From Lacinutrix sp. WUR7 (GTDB taxonomy: Bacteria > Bacteroidota > Bacteroidia > Flavobacteriales > Flavobacteriaceae): a stretch of 64,000 nucleotides of DNA. The position numbers and the translations under genes were made by a program. Below, one piece after another: positions 25,989 through 34,460 of this stretch (positions are counted from its first letter, which is position 1; each line of letters begins with the position of its first letter). Below the pieces are notes generated by a model. The model saw only the letters and a list, made by a program, of their open reading frames with translations. It had not been told where the DNA came from and did no database searches. The stretch lies in NCBI RefSeq assembly GCF_016864015.1, contig NZ_CP045067.1, forward strand, positions 2,614,001 to 2,678,000, in the 5' to 3' direction.

Positions 25989-27227
25989 TTATTTTTTCTC
26001 TGCTGTAAGTTCCGCAATCTTACAAATTACTTCGGTTGCTTTAATCATACTTTCTACAGGAACATACTCATAACGACCATGAAAATTATGTCCTCCGGCA
26101 AAAATATTCGGACAAGGTAATCCCATGTAACTAAGTTGTGAACCATCTGTACCACCACGAATGGCTTTAATAAGCGGTTTTATGTTTAATTGTTTCATTG
26201 CTTCTTCTGCAATATCTACAATATGCATTACAGGTTCTACCTTTTCTTTCATATTGAAATATTGATCTTTAATTTCAATAGTAACTACTTCACGCTCATA
26301 TTGCGCATTTAGCTCATCAGTAAGCTTTTGCATCATTTCTTTTCTAGCTTCAAAATGGCCTTTGTCGTGATCGCGAATAATGTATTGTAAAACCGTTTCT
26401 TCTACTTCTCCTTTTATAGAATATAGATGAAAGAAACCTTCGTAACCTTCGGTATGTTCTGGAGTTTCCATTCTTGGTAACGAGTTAATAAACTCTTGTG
26501 CTATGTACATCGAGTTTATCATTTTTCCTTTTGCATATCCAGGATGTACTATTTTTCCTTTTACTTTTACAACAGCTCCGGCTGCATTAAAGTTTTCGTA
26601 TTCTAGTTCACCAATCTGGCTTCCATCCATGGTGTATGCCCAATCTGCTCCAAATTTTTCTACATCAAAATGGTGTGCGCCACGACCAATTTCTTCATCT
26701 GGTGTAAAACCAACTCTAATGGTACCATGTTTTATTTCTGGATTAGCAATTAAATATTCCATTGCCGAAATAATTTCAGTAATACCAGCTTTATCATCTG
26801 CACCAAGAAGCGTTGTTCCGTCGGTAGTGATTAATGTTTGTCCTTTATATAAAAGTAAATCTTCAAAATAATCTGGAGAAAGTACAATGTCTTCCGCAGC
26901 ATTTAGAATAATATCTTTTCCGTCATAACTTTCAATAATCTGAGGTTTTACATCTTTTCCTGTAAAATCTGGAGTAGTATCAAAATGCGAAATAAAACCA
27001 ATAGTTGGTGCGTCATGATCTACGTTACTTGGTAACGTTGCCATAATGTATGCTTTGTCATCAATAGTGACATCTTGCATACCAATAGTTTTTAACTCTT
27101 CGACTAGCACATTTGCTAAATCCCATTGTTTTGCTGTACTTGGTGTGGTATCACTTTCTGGATCCGATTCGGTATCTACAGTTACGTAACCTACAAATCG
27201 TTTTATAATGTCTTGTTTTGAAATCAT
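25989..27227 (-). CDS. pepT: Peptidase T (tripeptide aminopeptidase)
   Basis: 412 residues from ATG at 27227; an upstream in-frame ATG would start near the promoter and add unlikely residues. M20B metalloprotease marks: [13 protein letters not shown] (first zinc His), [10 protein letters not shown] (bridging Asp), [16 protein letters not shown] (catalytic Glu) and [28 protein letters not shown]. Releases the N-terminal residue from tripeptides in the cytoplasm. A TAACTTTG -7 element sits 57 bp upstream. Divergent from pyrD. Confidence 0.96.
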   Translation of the reverse strand: MISKQDIIKRFVGYVTVDTESDPESDTTPSTAKQWDLANVLVEELKTIGMQDVTIDDKAYIMATLPSNVDHDAPTIGFISHFDTTPDFTGKDVKPQIIESYDGKDIILNAAEDIVLSPDYFEDLLLYKGQTLITTDGTTLLGADDKAGITEIISAMEYLIANPEIKHGTIRVGFTPDEEIGRGAHHFDVEKFGADWAYTMDGSQIGELEYENFNAAGAVVKVKGKIVHPGYAKGKMINSMYIAQEFINSLPRMETPEHTEGYEGFFHLYSIKGEVEETVLQYIIRDHDKGHFEARKEMMQKLTDELNAQYEREVVTIEIKDQYFNMKEKVEPVMHIVDIAEEAMKQLNIKPLIKAIRGGTDGSQLSYMGLPCPNIFAGGHNFHGRYEYVPVESMIKATEVICKIAELTAEKK

Positions 27228-27284
27228 ATTATTGAAAAATATTTTTAAGGTTTGAGTGAAATAAAAAAAATGACACTTTGTGTC

Positions 27285-27292
27285 CAAAGTTA
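27285..27292 (-). promoter_or_regulatory. -7 promoter element of pepT
   Basis: Minus strand TAACTTTG (TAnnTTTG), 57 bp before the pepT ATG. It also argues against translation starting at 27287. Confidence 0.5.
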
Positions 27293-27314
27293 CAATTATT
27301 CAGCTTTATATATA

Positions 27315-27345
27315 TTGTAAATCCTATTTTTTCGAAGTACTTTTG
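27315..27345 (+). promoter_or_regulatory. Promoter of pyrD
   Basis: TTG at 27315-27317, 20-bp spacer, TACTTTTG at 27338-27345, 15 bp before the ATG at 27361. Spacing equals that of the dehydrogenase promoter at 20418. Confidence 0.6.
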
Positions 27346-27360
27346 CACAAACATTATCTG

Positions 27361-28386
27361 ATGTACAAATTACTGCTTAGACCACTATTTTTTCTTTTCG
27401 ATCCAGAGAAAATTCACCATTTTACTTTTTCATTAATTCGTTTTACTTGTAAAATCCCGGGGGTTTCCAGAGTATTTAAAAGCATGTATGTAATCGAAGA
27501 TGTGAAACTAGAGCGAAAACTATTCGGTTTAACCTTTAAAAATCCAGTAGGATTAGCAGCAGGTTTCGATAAAAATGCGGTTTTATATAATGAATTGTCC
27601 AACTTTGGATTCGGATTTATAGAAATAGGAACCGTTACTCCTAAAGGACAAGCAGGAAATCCGAAACAAAGACTATTTCGTTTAAAAGATGATCAAGGAA
27701 TTATTAACCGAATGGGTTTTAATAATGAAGGTCTAGAAACGGCAATTACACAACTAAAGAAAAATAAAGGAAAAGTGATTATTGGTGGAAACATTGGTAA
27801 AAACACGCAAACAAAACCAGAAGATTATACCAAGGATTATCTAGAGTGTTTTAACGGTTTGCATCCTTATGTAGATTATTTTGTGTTGAATGTGAGTTGT
27901 CCAAATGTTGGTAGTCACGCTAAATTAAATGATAAAGACTATTTATTAGAATTGATTGGAACTGTGCAAAAAGCGAATCATACGTTTGAAACACAGAAAC
28001 CAATTCTTCTTAAAATTGCTCCAGATTTAAACGAAGGACAATTAGATGAAATTATAGATCTTTTAGCAGAAACCAATTTAGATGGTGTAATTGCTAGTAA
28101 TACATCTACAGATAGAAGTGGATTAAAAGCAAGCGACGCTAGATTAACAGAAATTGGAAATGGTGGTTTAAGCGGAAAACCAGTAAGAGAAAAATCTACA
28201 CAAGTCATTAAATACTTAGCCGATAAAAGCAATAAAGCATTCCCGATAATTGGAGTAGGGGGAATTCATTCTGCAAACGATGCTTTAGAAAAAATAGCAG
28301 CAGGAGCCGACTTAGTACAGATTTATACAGGTTTTATTTATGAAGGACCTTCGCTTGTTAAAAAAATAAATAAAGCCTTACTCTAA
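27361..28386 (+). CDS. pyrD: Quinone-dependent dihydroorotate dehydrogenase (class 2)
   Basis: 341 residues. Start at 27361 follows a fitting promoter and gives the class 2 N-terminus [21 protein letters not shown], whose helices bind the membrane and quinone. FMN barrel: [37 protein letters not shown] (catalytic Ser region), [13 protein letters not shown] and [27 protein letters not shown]. Oxidises dihydroorotate to orotate in pyrimidine synthesis. Its 3' end overlaps the convergent spondin-domain gene by 9 bp. Confidence 0.97.
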   Translation: MYKLLLRPLFFLFDPEKIHHFTFSLIRFTCKIPGVSRVFKSMYVIEDVKLERKLFGLTFKNPVGLAAGFDKNAVLYNELSNFGFGFIEIGTVTPKGQAGNPKQRLFRLKDDQGIINRMGFNNEGLETAITQLKKNKGKVIIGGNIGKNTQTKPEDYTKDYLECFNGLHPYVDYFVLNVSCPNVGSHAKLNDKDYLLELIGTVQKANHTFETQKPILLKIAPDLNEGQLDEIIDLLAETNLDGVIASNTSTDRSGLKASDARLTEIGNGGLSGKPVREKSTQVIKYLADKSNKAFPIIGVGGIHSANDALEKIAAGADLVQIYTGFIYEGPSLVKKINKALL

Positions 28387-29292
28387 AATTAGTTTTTGTG
28401 TTTTAGTATTTCCCGAAGCATCAGATAAGCGCACTACATACATTCCTTTTTGTAAAGCATGTAGATTTAAATCTATTTTAGAAGTGTTTTCGAAGTTTTT
28501 ATTTTTCACTAAGCTACCAAGTATATTATAAATTTCTACAGTTTTAATAGATTGTGCATTGCTAATGGTGGTGTTTCCGGTACTTGGATTCGGGTATATT
28601 TTTGGACTTTCCAACGGATTTACTTCATCTATACTTAATAAATTGGTTAGGGTTACCGTTAACGAACCAATAGAACTTCCATTAAAAGGAGCTATTGGAT
28701 TAGAACCATCAAAAATAGAAACAGTTGTATTTTCGTCGGCATTACTTGACGTATAATTCTCGCCAGCATCTGTTCCAGCATCATAAACATACAATACAGG
28801 AATGTTGATAGACGTTTTCCAGTTACCTGATGTATCCATTAATTCTAAATCATCAATAGCCACTAGCCAATCTGGACTAGGAGCGACCATAGTAAATAAG
28901 GAAAGTAAAGGGAAATCTTCAGTAAATTCTAAATCACTTATAGTAATAGTTCCACTGGCAGTACTTAAAGAAGGACCGTAAATATATTGCTCGGCATTTC
29001 CAGCGTTAATAGCATTTTGAACATCTACATCTTCAAATATACTGTTGATTCCGCTTTCTGCAATGAATTCCATGCCTTGGCTAGCCATTTCTCCAATTTC
29101 CATAAAGGACACATTTGCATTGTGGTTAGCTCCAACCAATCTAGACCAATGGTCATTTGGAGGAATAGAAGTATGATCTGTGGCATTCCAAGTACTTGTA
29201 AAAACAATGTCATAGGTCGCTATAGATTGCGCTTCTATATCATTAAAGATGCTTAATACTATTAAAGAGAGTAAAAGAGTAATTCTTTTCAT
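28378..29292 (-). CDS. Spondin-domain secreted protein with T9SS type A sorting signal
   Basis: 304 residues. Signal peptide 1-21. Spondin_N-like region about 22-200: [56 protein letters not shown] Thr/Ser-rich stretch follows, then a type A C-terminal sorting domain: [55 protein letters not shown]. It should cross the outer membrane by T9SS and be displayed or released. Its adhesive or other role is unknown. The stop lies 9 bp inside pyrD. Confidence 0.93.
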   Translation of the reverse strand: MKRITLLLSLIVLSIFNDIEAQSIATYDIVFTSTWNATDHTSIPPNDHWSRLVGANHNANVSFMEIGEMASQGMEFIAESGINSIFEDVDVQNAINAGNAEQYIYGPSLSTASGTITISDLEFTEDFPLLSLFTMVAPSPDWLVAIDDLELMDTSGNWKTSINIPVLYVYDAGTDAGENYTSSNADENTTVSIFDGSNPIAPFNGSSIGSLTVTLTNLLSIDEVNPLESPKIYPNPSTGNTTISNAQSIKTVEIYNILGSLVKNKNFENTSKIDLNLHALQKGMYVVRLSDASGNTKTQKLILE

Positions 29293-29390
29293 GAGGATTG
29301 TTTTAAAAGTAGTCGAGATTTATTTTAAAGACTTACTTGATACATTATATATTTAAAATCTTATTTTTATAAAAAATAAATCTCAAAAAC

Positions 29391-30008
29391 TTGAATTACG
29401 ATTTACTTCTTTCTTTTGTTTTAGCGACATCTGCTTTAGCGTGTTCTCCTGGACCAGATAATATTTTTGTGCTGATGCAAAGTATTACTAATGGAAAACA
29501 ATATGGATTAGCAACGGTATTTGGTTTAATTTCAGGATGTATCGTGCATACCACATTAGTTGCTTTTGGTGTATCTGCAATCATTAAAGCGAATGACAAT
29601 TTGTTTTTTGCCATAAAATTATTAGGTGCTTTATATTTACTTTATCTAGCATATAAAGTGTTTCGTGGCGATTCTAGAATTGAATTTAGTAATACTAGTG
29701 CACCTAAAAAGAGCTTAATGCAATTGTTTAAACAAGGGTTTATCATGAACGTTTTAAACCCGAAAGTGTCTATTTTCTTTTTGGCATTTTTTCCGGGATT
29801 CTTGTTTAGTGATACCCTGAGTACCGTAACACAGTTCTATATTTTAGGGTTTCTGTTTATGGGAGTTTCCTTAATTATTTTTTCTATTATAGCTATTTTA
29901 GCAGGATCTATTTCCGATTATTTAAAACAGAATAAAAATGTTGGCGTAGTTTTAAAATGGCTACAAATTATTGTTTTTATAGGAATTGCAATTTTAATAT
30001 TACTTTAG
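29391..30008 (+). CDS. LysE family amino-acid exporter
   Basis: 205 residues starting at TTG; no in-frame ATG precedes residue 29 and the N-terminus MNYDLLLSFVLATSALACSPGPDNIFVL fits the family (SPGPD hallmark). About six membrane helices, with GFIMNVLNPKVSIFFLAFFPGF at about 108-130. Exports small amino acids or homoserine lactone-like compounds. HMG-CoA lyase follows after 49 bp but has its own promoter element. Confidence 0.92.
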   Translation: MNYDLLLSFVLATSALACSPGPDNIFVLMQSITNGKQYGLATVFGLISGCIVHTTLVAFGVSAIIKANDNLFFAIKLLGALYLLYLAYKVFRGDSRIEFSNTSAPKKSLMQLFKQGFIMNVLNPKVSIFFLAFFPGFLFSDTLSTVTQFYILGFLFMGVSLIIFSIIAILAGSISDYLKQNKNVGVVLKWLQIIVFIGIAILILL

Positions 30009-30042
30009 ATTCGAAATCGTTTTCGTTAACACGAATCTTTTA

Positions 30043-30050
30043 TATCTTTG
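30043..30050 (+). promoter_or_regulatory. -7 element of the HMG-CoA lyase gene
   Basis: TATCTTTG ends 7 bp before the ATG at 30058, implying a very short leader. A hairpin (agattcg 30007-30013 with cgaatct 30032-30038) just upstream may end the LysE transcript. Confidence 0.45.
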
Positions 30051-30057
30051 AACTTAT

Positions 30058-30924
30058 ATGAAAGACAAGTACGTAAAAATTATTGAATGTCCTCGTGATG
30101 CTATGCAAGGTATAAAACAGTTTATACCAACAGCTAAGAAGGTACAATATATACAATCGCTTTTACGCGTAGGTTTTGATACTATTGACTTCGGAAGCTT
30201 TGTTTCTCCAAAAGCCATTCCGCAAATGGTAGATACTGCAGAAGTTTTAGCACAATTAGATTTAAGCAAAACGACAAGTAAATTATTATCTATTGTAGCA
30301 AATTTACGTGGTGTGGAAGCTGCTTGTCAGCATCCTGAAATTGATTATTTAGGCTATCCTTTTTCTATTTCCGAAAACTTTCAGATGCGTAATACACATA
30401 AAACCATTGCGCAATCGGTTTTAATTTTACAAGATATTTTAGACCTAGCACATAAACACAATAAAGAAGTTGTAGTGTACATTTCTATGGGCTTTGGTAA
30501 TCCGTATGGCGATCCATGGAATGTAGATATAGTAGGAGAGTGGACGGAACGTTTAAGTAAAATGGGCGTTAAAATTCTTTCGTTAAGTGATACGGTAGGA
30601 ACTTCTAATCCGGAAAACATAAATTATTTATTTTCTAATTTAATTCCTAAATATCCAGAAATCGAATTCGGAGCACATTTACATACCACACCAACTACAT
30701 GGTTCGAAAAAGTAGATGCAGCATACAAAGCTGGTTGTAGACGTTTTGATGGCGCCATTCAAGGTTTTGGCGGTTGTCCGATGGCAAAAGATGAACTTAC
30801 GGGTAATATGCCAACCGAAAAAGTACTCTCGTATTTAACGACCAAAAAAGCACACGATTTAAATGCAATGTGTTTTGAAAGTGCATATAATGAAGCTACT
30901 AAGATCTTTACTAAATACCATTAA
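30058..30924 (+). CDS. Hydroxymethylglutaryl-CoA lyase
   Basis: 288 residues. HMGL-like TIM barrel: IIECPRDAMQGIKQFIPTAKKVQYIQSLLRVGFDTIDFGSFVSPKAIPQM at the start (the family's usual PRDGLQ appears as PRDAMQG), YISMGFGNPYGDPW, ILSLSDTVGTSNPENI, HLHTTP (metal His pair) and FDGAIQGFGGCPMAKDELTGNMPTE, the catalytic-Cys loop. Splits HMG-CoA to acetoacetate and acetyl-CoA at the end of leucine breakdown, which fits the leucine dehydrogenase-like gene at 20.5 kb. A homologous synthase-type enzyme is a less likely alternative. Confidence 0.92.
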   Translation: MKDKYVKIIECPRDAMQGIKQFIPTAKKVQYIQSLLRVGFDTIDFGSFVSPKAIPQMVDTAEVLAQLDLSKTTSKLLSIVANLRGVEAACQHPEIDYLGYPFSISENFQMRNTHKTIAQSVLILQDILDLAHKHNKEVVVYISMGFGNPYGDPWNVDIVGEWTERLSKMGVKILSLSDTVGTSNPENINYLFSNLIPKYPEIEFGAHLHTTPTTWFEKVDAAYKAGCRRFDGAIQGFGGCPMAKDELTGNMPTEKVLSYLTTKKAHDLNAMCFESAYNEATKIFTKYH

Positions 30925-31022
30925 ATTTAACGATTTTATAGGGATTTGCTTTTGGTGCTTCGTGCTAAATGGAATACTTTTATACAGATAAACGAACACA
31001 CACACTTTTTAAAATTACACCT

Positions 31023-31526
31023 ATGAATACTATTGTCGAAAAACTACTTAATGACCAAGTGAAATTTGAAGCACAAGCTTCTATGCAATATTTAGCAATG
31101 GCTTCTTGGGCAGATGCGAATGGATTTAATGGGGTAGCAGATTTTTTTTATAGTCAGTCCGAAGAAGAACGCGTGCACATGCTTAAGCTTGTAAAGTTTA
31201 TTAATGAAAGAAGTGGAAATGTAGCTATTCCAGCTTTAGAAAAACCAAAAGAAGCGTATAGCGGAATTATAGAACTTTTTGAGAAATTTCTTCAAAGTGA
31301 AATATTTGTAACCGAACAAATCAATCACGTGATTTTTGAAAGTCTACAGAATAAAGAATATAGCATACATAATTTTATGCAATGGTATGTAAGCGAACAA
31401 CTAGAAGAAGAAGCACTAGCAAGAACATTATTAGATAAGCTAAACATAATAGGAAATGATAAATCTGGTCATTACCTTTTTGATCGTGATGTTAATGCTA
31501 TTGCTGCAGCGAATGCCAAAGAGTAG
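31023..31526 (+). CDS. Ferritin
   Basis: 167 residues from ATG at 31023 (an upstream ATG would add 18 atypical residues). Four-helix bundle with ferroxidase ligands: LNDQVKFEAQASMQYLAMASWADANGF, SQSEEERVHMLKLVKFINERSG (ExxH), and EQLEEEALARTLLDKLNIIG (ExxE). H-type (non-haem, bacterial FtnA-like). Stores iron in the cytoplasm. It precedes the Cys-rich mini-gene and porin cluster, where operator repeats suggest metal control; no such repeat is seen before ferritin itself. Confidence 0.96.
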   Translation: MNTIVEKLLNDQVKFEAQASMQYLAMASWADANGFNGVADFFYSQSEEERVHMLKLVKFINERSGNVAIPALEKPKEAYSGIIELFEKFLQSEIFVTEQINHVIFESLQNKEYSIHNFMQWYVSEQLEEEALARTLLDKLNIIGNDKSGHYLFDRDVNAIAAANAKE

Positions 31527-31550
31527 CTAAAAAGCACATAATTAAATGTT

Positions 31551-31580
31551 AAAAGATTCCTTTACTGGAATCTTTTTTTT
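31551..31580 (+). terminator. Intrinsic terminator of ferritin gene
   Basis: 10-bp perfect stem (31551-31560 with 31567-31576), 6-nt loop and T-run to 31580. Confidence 0.9.
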
Positions 31581-31581
31581 G

Positions 31582-31589
31582 TAGTTTTG
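31582..31589 (+). promoter_or_regulatory. -7 promoter element of the Cys-rich mini-gene
   Basis: TAGTTTTG (TAnnTTTG), 25 bp before the ATG at 31615. Predicted start of transcription falls at the first operator repeat. Confidence 0.5.
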
Positions 31590-31592
31590 TTC

Positions 31593-31615
31593 TTATTTAG
31601 AATAAATAAAAATAA
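31593..31615 (+). promoter_or_regulatory. Operator-like inverted repeat 1
   Basis: TTATTTA-N9-AAAATAA, one mismatch from the other two copies. Lies between the -7 element and the ATG of the mini-gene, where a repressor would block transcription. Palindromic AT-rich boxes of this kind suggest a Fur or DtxR/MntR-type metal regulator, by inference. Confidence 0.5.
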
Positions 31616-31758
31616 TGCAAACACAAATATCTTCAGAAATTACACCCGTTTTATTAACGCCAAGCTTTATTTGTTGCAGTGATAATAAGAAATCCAAATG
31701 CTGTAAAAAGTATAAGAAGAAGGGGAAATCAAATTGTAAACGCTGTCCGAAACTATAA
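31615..31758 (+). CDS. Cys-rich 47-residue protein
   Basis: ATG at 31615 to TAA at 31756-31758. The protein has six Cys in 28 residues: FICCSDNKKSKCCKKYKKK, then GKSNCKRCPKL. Arrangement CC-x6-CC and CxxC among many Lys gives net strong positive charge. There is no signal peptide. A promoter element and an operator-like repeat sit just before it, and a terminator of the ferritin gene isolates it on the left. It could be a small metal-binding (metallothionein-like) or nucleic-acid-binding protein; I do not recognise a named family. Confidence 0.7.
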   Translation: MQTQISSEITPVLLTPSFICCSDNKKSKCCKKYKKKGKSNCKRCPKL

Positions 31759-31767
31759 AATTCTATT

Positions 31768-31790
31768 TTATTTAAAATAAATCTAAATAA
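31768..31790 (+). promoter_or_regulatory. Operator-like inverted repeat 2
   Basis: TTATTTA-N9-TAAATAA, perfect 7-bp arms. It lies 25 bp upstream of the porin -7 element, centred about 48 bp before the predicted start of transcription. Confidence 0.55.
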
Positions 31791-31815
31791 AGTAGGTCTA
31801 AGTCAATTTCATTTC

Positions 31816-31823
31816 TATTTTTG
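31816..31823 (+). promoter_or_regulatory. -7 promoter element of the porin gene
   Basis: TATTTTTG (TAnnTTTG), lying between operator-like repeats 2 and 3 and 51 bp upstream of the ATG at 31875. It excludes a translation start at 31821. Confidence 0.55.
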
Positions 31824-31841
31824 CACTCGAAAAATTATAAT

Positions 31842-31864
31842 TTATTTATAATAAGTCTAAATAA
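31842..31864 (+). promoter_or_regulatory. Operator-like inverted repeat 3
   Basis: TTATTTA-N9-TAAATAA with perfect arms, in the leader just downstream of the predicted porin transcription start and 10 bp before the ATG. Confidence 0.6.
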
Positions 31865-31874
31865 TATTAAAGAA

Positions 31875-33038
31875 ATGAAAAGAATTTTACTTTCAATTGC
31901 AATGTTAACAGCAACAATAGGGTTTTCTCAAACCGTTGTTCAGGATACAACTGCAACAAAAAATCAACAACTTAACGCAGCGCAAAACATTTTAAATGGT
32001 ACGGGATCCAAAGGAATAACTATTGGTGGTTATGCACAAGTAGATTATAACCAACCAGAAGGAGATAATGGTACTTTAGATGTGCACCGTTTAGTGATGC
32101 TTTTAGGGTATAAGTTTAGTGATAAAGTACAGTTTGTTACAGAGATTGAATACGAACACGTAAAAGAAGTATATATCGAACAAGCATTCTTAAACTATAG
32201 CTTAAACGATAAAGTAAACATTCGTGGTGGTTTAATGTTAGTACCAATGGGAATTGTAAATGAGTACCATGAGCCAACCGTTTTTAATGGTGTGGAAAGA
32301 CCAAGTATGGACAAAAGCATTGTACCTACTACGTGGAGAGAAATTGGTGTTGGTGTAACTGGTAAATTTGATGATGCCTCTTTACGTTACCAAGCATATA
32401 TCTTTAATGGTTTCACTTCTTTAAATGGAGATAAAACTTTAGGAGGAAGTAATGGATTACGTAATGGTCGTCAAAAAGGAGCAGAGTCTACGGTGAATAC
32501 GCCTAATCTTTCTGCAAAAGTAGATTATTATGGTATTCCTGGTTTACGTTTAGGTGCTTCCGGTTACTTTGGTAGAACGCAAGCAGCAGATGATATACAA
32601 GAAATTGATGGAGCAGATGTTGGTATTAATATGTTCGGATTAGATGCACGTTATATTAAAAAACGTTTTTCTGCTAGAGGACAATATATCCACGCATTAA
32701 TTAGTGATGCAGATGATTATAATACCTTAAACGAAGCGAACCTTGGTAGTGAATTAAAAGGATGGTATGTAGAAAGTGCTTATAACCTTTTGCCTTTGTC
32801 TAAAGAGCAAAAATTAGATGCCTTTATTCGTTATGAGCAATATGATACGCATGCAGCAACTAAAGATGCAGCAATTACTAGAAATTTAGCGTTTAACAGA
32901 CAAGAATGGACCGCTGGTTTAAGTTACCACATTGCTAATGGAGCAGTAGTAAAAGCAGATTACCAAATTTTGGATAATGCGGCAGAAGGTAATGAAGCAA
33001 CAGGACAGCTTAATGTTGGTTTCGGAGTTTGGTTTTAA
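31875..33038 (+). CDS. OprO/P-like (phosphate-selective porin family) outer-membrane porin
   Basis: 387 residues. Start at 31875 gives signal peptide MKRILLSIAMLTATIGFSQ. The barrel begins GGYAQVDYNQPEGDNGTLDVHRLVMLLGYKFSDKVQFVTEIEYEHVKEVYIEQAFLNY, with MVPMG-type segment LMLVPMGIVNEYHEPTVFNGVERP, both typical of the porin O/P family, and ends LNVGFGVWF (C-terminal Phe). Forms an anion-type channel by family; the actual solute is unknown. Flanked by two operator-like repeats, and followed by an intergenic repeat and the FMN-binding gene. Confidence 0.9.
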   Translation: MKRILLSIAMLTATIGFSQTVVQDTTATKNQQLNAAQNILNGTGSKGITIGGYAQVDYNQPEGDNGTLDVHRLVMLLGYKFSDKVQFVTEIEYEHVKEVYIEQAFLNYSLNDKVNIRGGLMLVPMGIVNEYHEPTVFNGVERPSMDKSIVPTTWREIGVGVTGKFDDASLRYQAYIFNGFTSLNGDKTLGGSNGLRNGRQKGAESTVNTPNLSAKVDYYGIPGLRLGASGYFGRTQAADDIQEIDGADVGINMFGLDARYIKKRFSARGQYIHALISDADDYNTLNEANLGSELKGWYVESAYNLLPLSKEQKLDAFIRYEQYDTHAATKDAAITRNLAFNRQEWTAGLSYHIANGAVVKADYQILDNAAEGNEATGQLNVGFGVWF

Positions 33039-33045
33039 ATTAATT

Positions 33046-33172
33046 TGGGCATTACCCTACTTCGCAAAAAGCTTCGTAGGGTCGCGCTTTCCACTTAAAT
33101 CTTTTTTTGTTTTCATTCCTTTTTAGAAAAGAATGAAAACAAAAAAAGGATAACGTTACAATCGCTAATGCG
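33046..33172. repeat. 127-bp dispersed intergenic element, copy 1
   Basis: Begins tgggcattaccct, then gggtcgcgctttccactt, a long hairpin (tttgttttcattc with gaatgaaaacaaa) and ends ggataacgttacaatcgcta. A second element of exactly 127 bp with the same ends is at 45231-45357. It lies just after the porin gene. The rest of the gap to 33326 shows only a loose inverted repeat and nothing else I can name. Confidence 0.85.
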
Positions 33173-33326
33173 TAACCACCTCTTCACATCATGACACTGC
33201 TACTAGTTATGAAAGAGAATTAATTAAAACTCCTTCCTTTTTTTTAAGGGAAGCTGGCTTTAAGCTCCAGAAGAGTTTAAAGACGGAAGGGTTAAATAAT
33301 AAGCTATAATTATATACTTTTACAAA

Positions 33327-33854
33327 ATGAAAATGAAATCAGTTTTTATACTATGTATCACGTTCGCTTTACTGTCTTTTAACTTGCCTAAACATTTGCA
33401 AAAAAAGGTAGATAAGGAAATTAAAGATACTTTTAGTGTAGAAACTTTTGCTTTTAATGGCATTATGATTTCTTCGGAAGTAGTTCCAGATCTTCCAGCT
33501 ACTTTTGGAAGTGATAATCTATTCGAAATAAAAAAAGAAGATTCCCTTTTAGGATATGCCTACGTTGCAAAAGCGCCAAGTAAAACGGATGCATTTGATT
33601 ATTTGGTTTTATTAGATCCAGAACTTATTGTTTTAAAAACGAAAGTACTTATCTATAGAGAAGATTATGGCGGAGAAATTGGTAGCAAACGTTGGCTAAA
33701 ACAATTTATAGGGAAAACACAGGAAGATACCTTACGTTATAATGATAATATTATGGCAATTTCTGGTGCTACTATTTCTGTGCGATCTATGACCAATGCT
33801 ATGAATAACTTATTAGCATCTTTAAAAATCCTTCACGAAAAAAACATCTTGTAA
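33327..33854 (+). CDS. FMN-binding domain exported protein
   Basis: 175 residues. Signal-like segment 5-18 (FILCITFALLSFNL). FMN-binding (RnfG/NqrC-type) domain about 75-165: LLGYAYVAKAPSKTDAFDYLVLLDPELIVLKTKVLIYREDYGGEIGSKRWLKQFIGK and the flavinylation loop NIMAISGATISVRSMTNA, whose SGAT Thr would carry covalent FMN added by ApbE. The membrane-protein gene starts at the base after its stop, so the two form a unit. Probably an extracytoplasmic one-electron carrier. Confidence 0.9.
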   Translation: MKMKSVFILCITFALLSFNLPKHLQKKVDKEIKDTFSVETFAFNGIMISSEVVPDLPATFGSDNLFEIKKEDSLLGYAYVAKAPSKTDAFDYLVLLDPELIVLKTKVLIYREDYGGEIGSKRWLKQFIGKTQEDTLRYNDNIMAISGATISVRSMTNAMNNLLASLKILHEKNIL

Positions 33855-34358
33855 ATGCAACTTAACGGACTAATACATACGTTACCAAAAGAGCTAAAAC
33901 TATTGATAGCCACTTTTGTTGTGATATTAAGTGTTGGCTTTTTTACCGGTTTGTTGTTTGTTTCGGAAACATCTTCTGCGAATCCTAACGGAATAGAAGA
34001 ACAGTATTTAGGAAACGAAACAGATGAAGATGCAACCGTAATGAAATTTAAAAAGAGCGAAAAAGAAATGCTTACTTTAGTACATGGGCATATTTTATCT
34101 ATGTCTATCATTTTCTTTTTATTAGGTCTTATTTTAAGTACTACAAAACTGAATAAAAAATGGAAGCTATTTTTAATGATAGAACCTTTTATATCGGTAG
34201 TTCTAACTTTTGGAGGTCTTTATTTACTTTGGAAAGGTATGCTTTGGACTAAATACATCGTCATGTTTTCTGGTACTTTAATGACACTAACATTTTCCTT
34301 TTCGGTACTTATAATTTTAAAACAAATATTTTCTAGTACGAAAGCGCTTTCCAAATAA
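33855..34358 (+). CDS. Four-helix membrane protein paired with FMN-binding protein
   Basis: 167 residues with four predicted helices at about 17-39, 77-97, 107-130 and 134-158. His79 and His81 lie at the start of helix 2 (TLVHGHILSMSII), possible haem or quinone-site ligands. The loop between helices 1 and 2 is long and acidic. No gap separates it from the FMN-binding gene. I recognise no named family; electron transfer partner of the flavoprotein is inferred from position. Confidence 0.78.
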   Translation: MQLNGLIHTLPKELKLLIATFVVILSVGFFTGLLFVSETSSANPNGIEEQYLGNETDEDATVMKFKKSEKEMLTLVHGHILSMSIIFFLLGLILSTTKLNKKWKLFLMIEPFISVVLTFGGLYLLWKGMLWTKYIVMFSGTLMTLTFSFSVLIILKQIFSSTKALSK

Positions 34359-34460
34359 TCTTGTATTTTTAGCCTTTACTAGGATGTAATTCAGCATCAT
34401 TTGTCTAATTAAATAGATTTTCGTTACTTCCTTTCGGCAGTCAGGTTCACGGAAAGTAAC

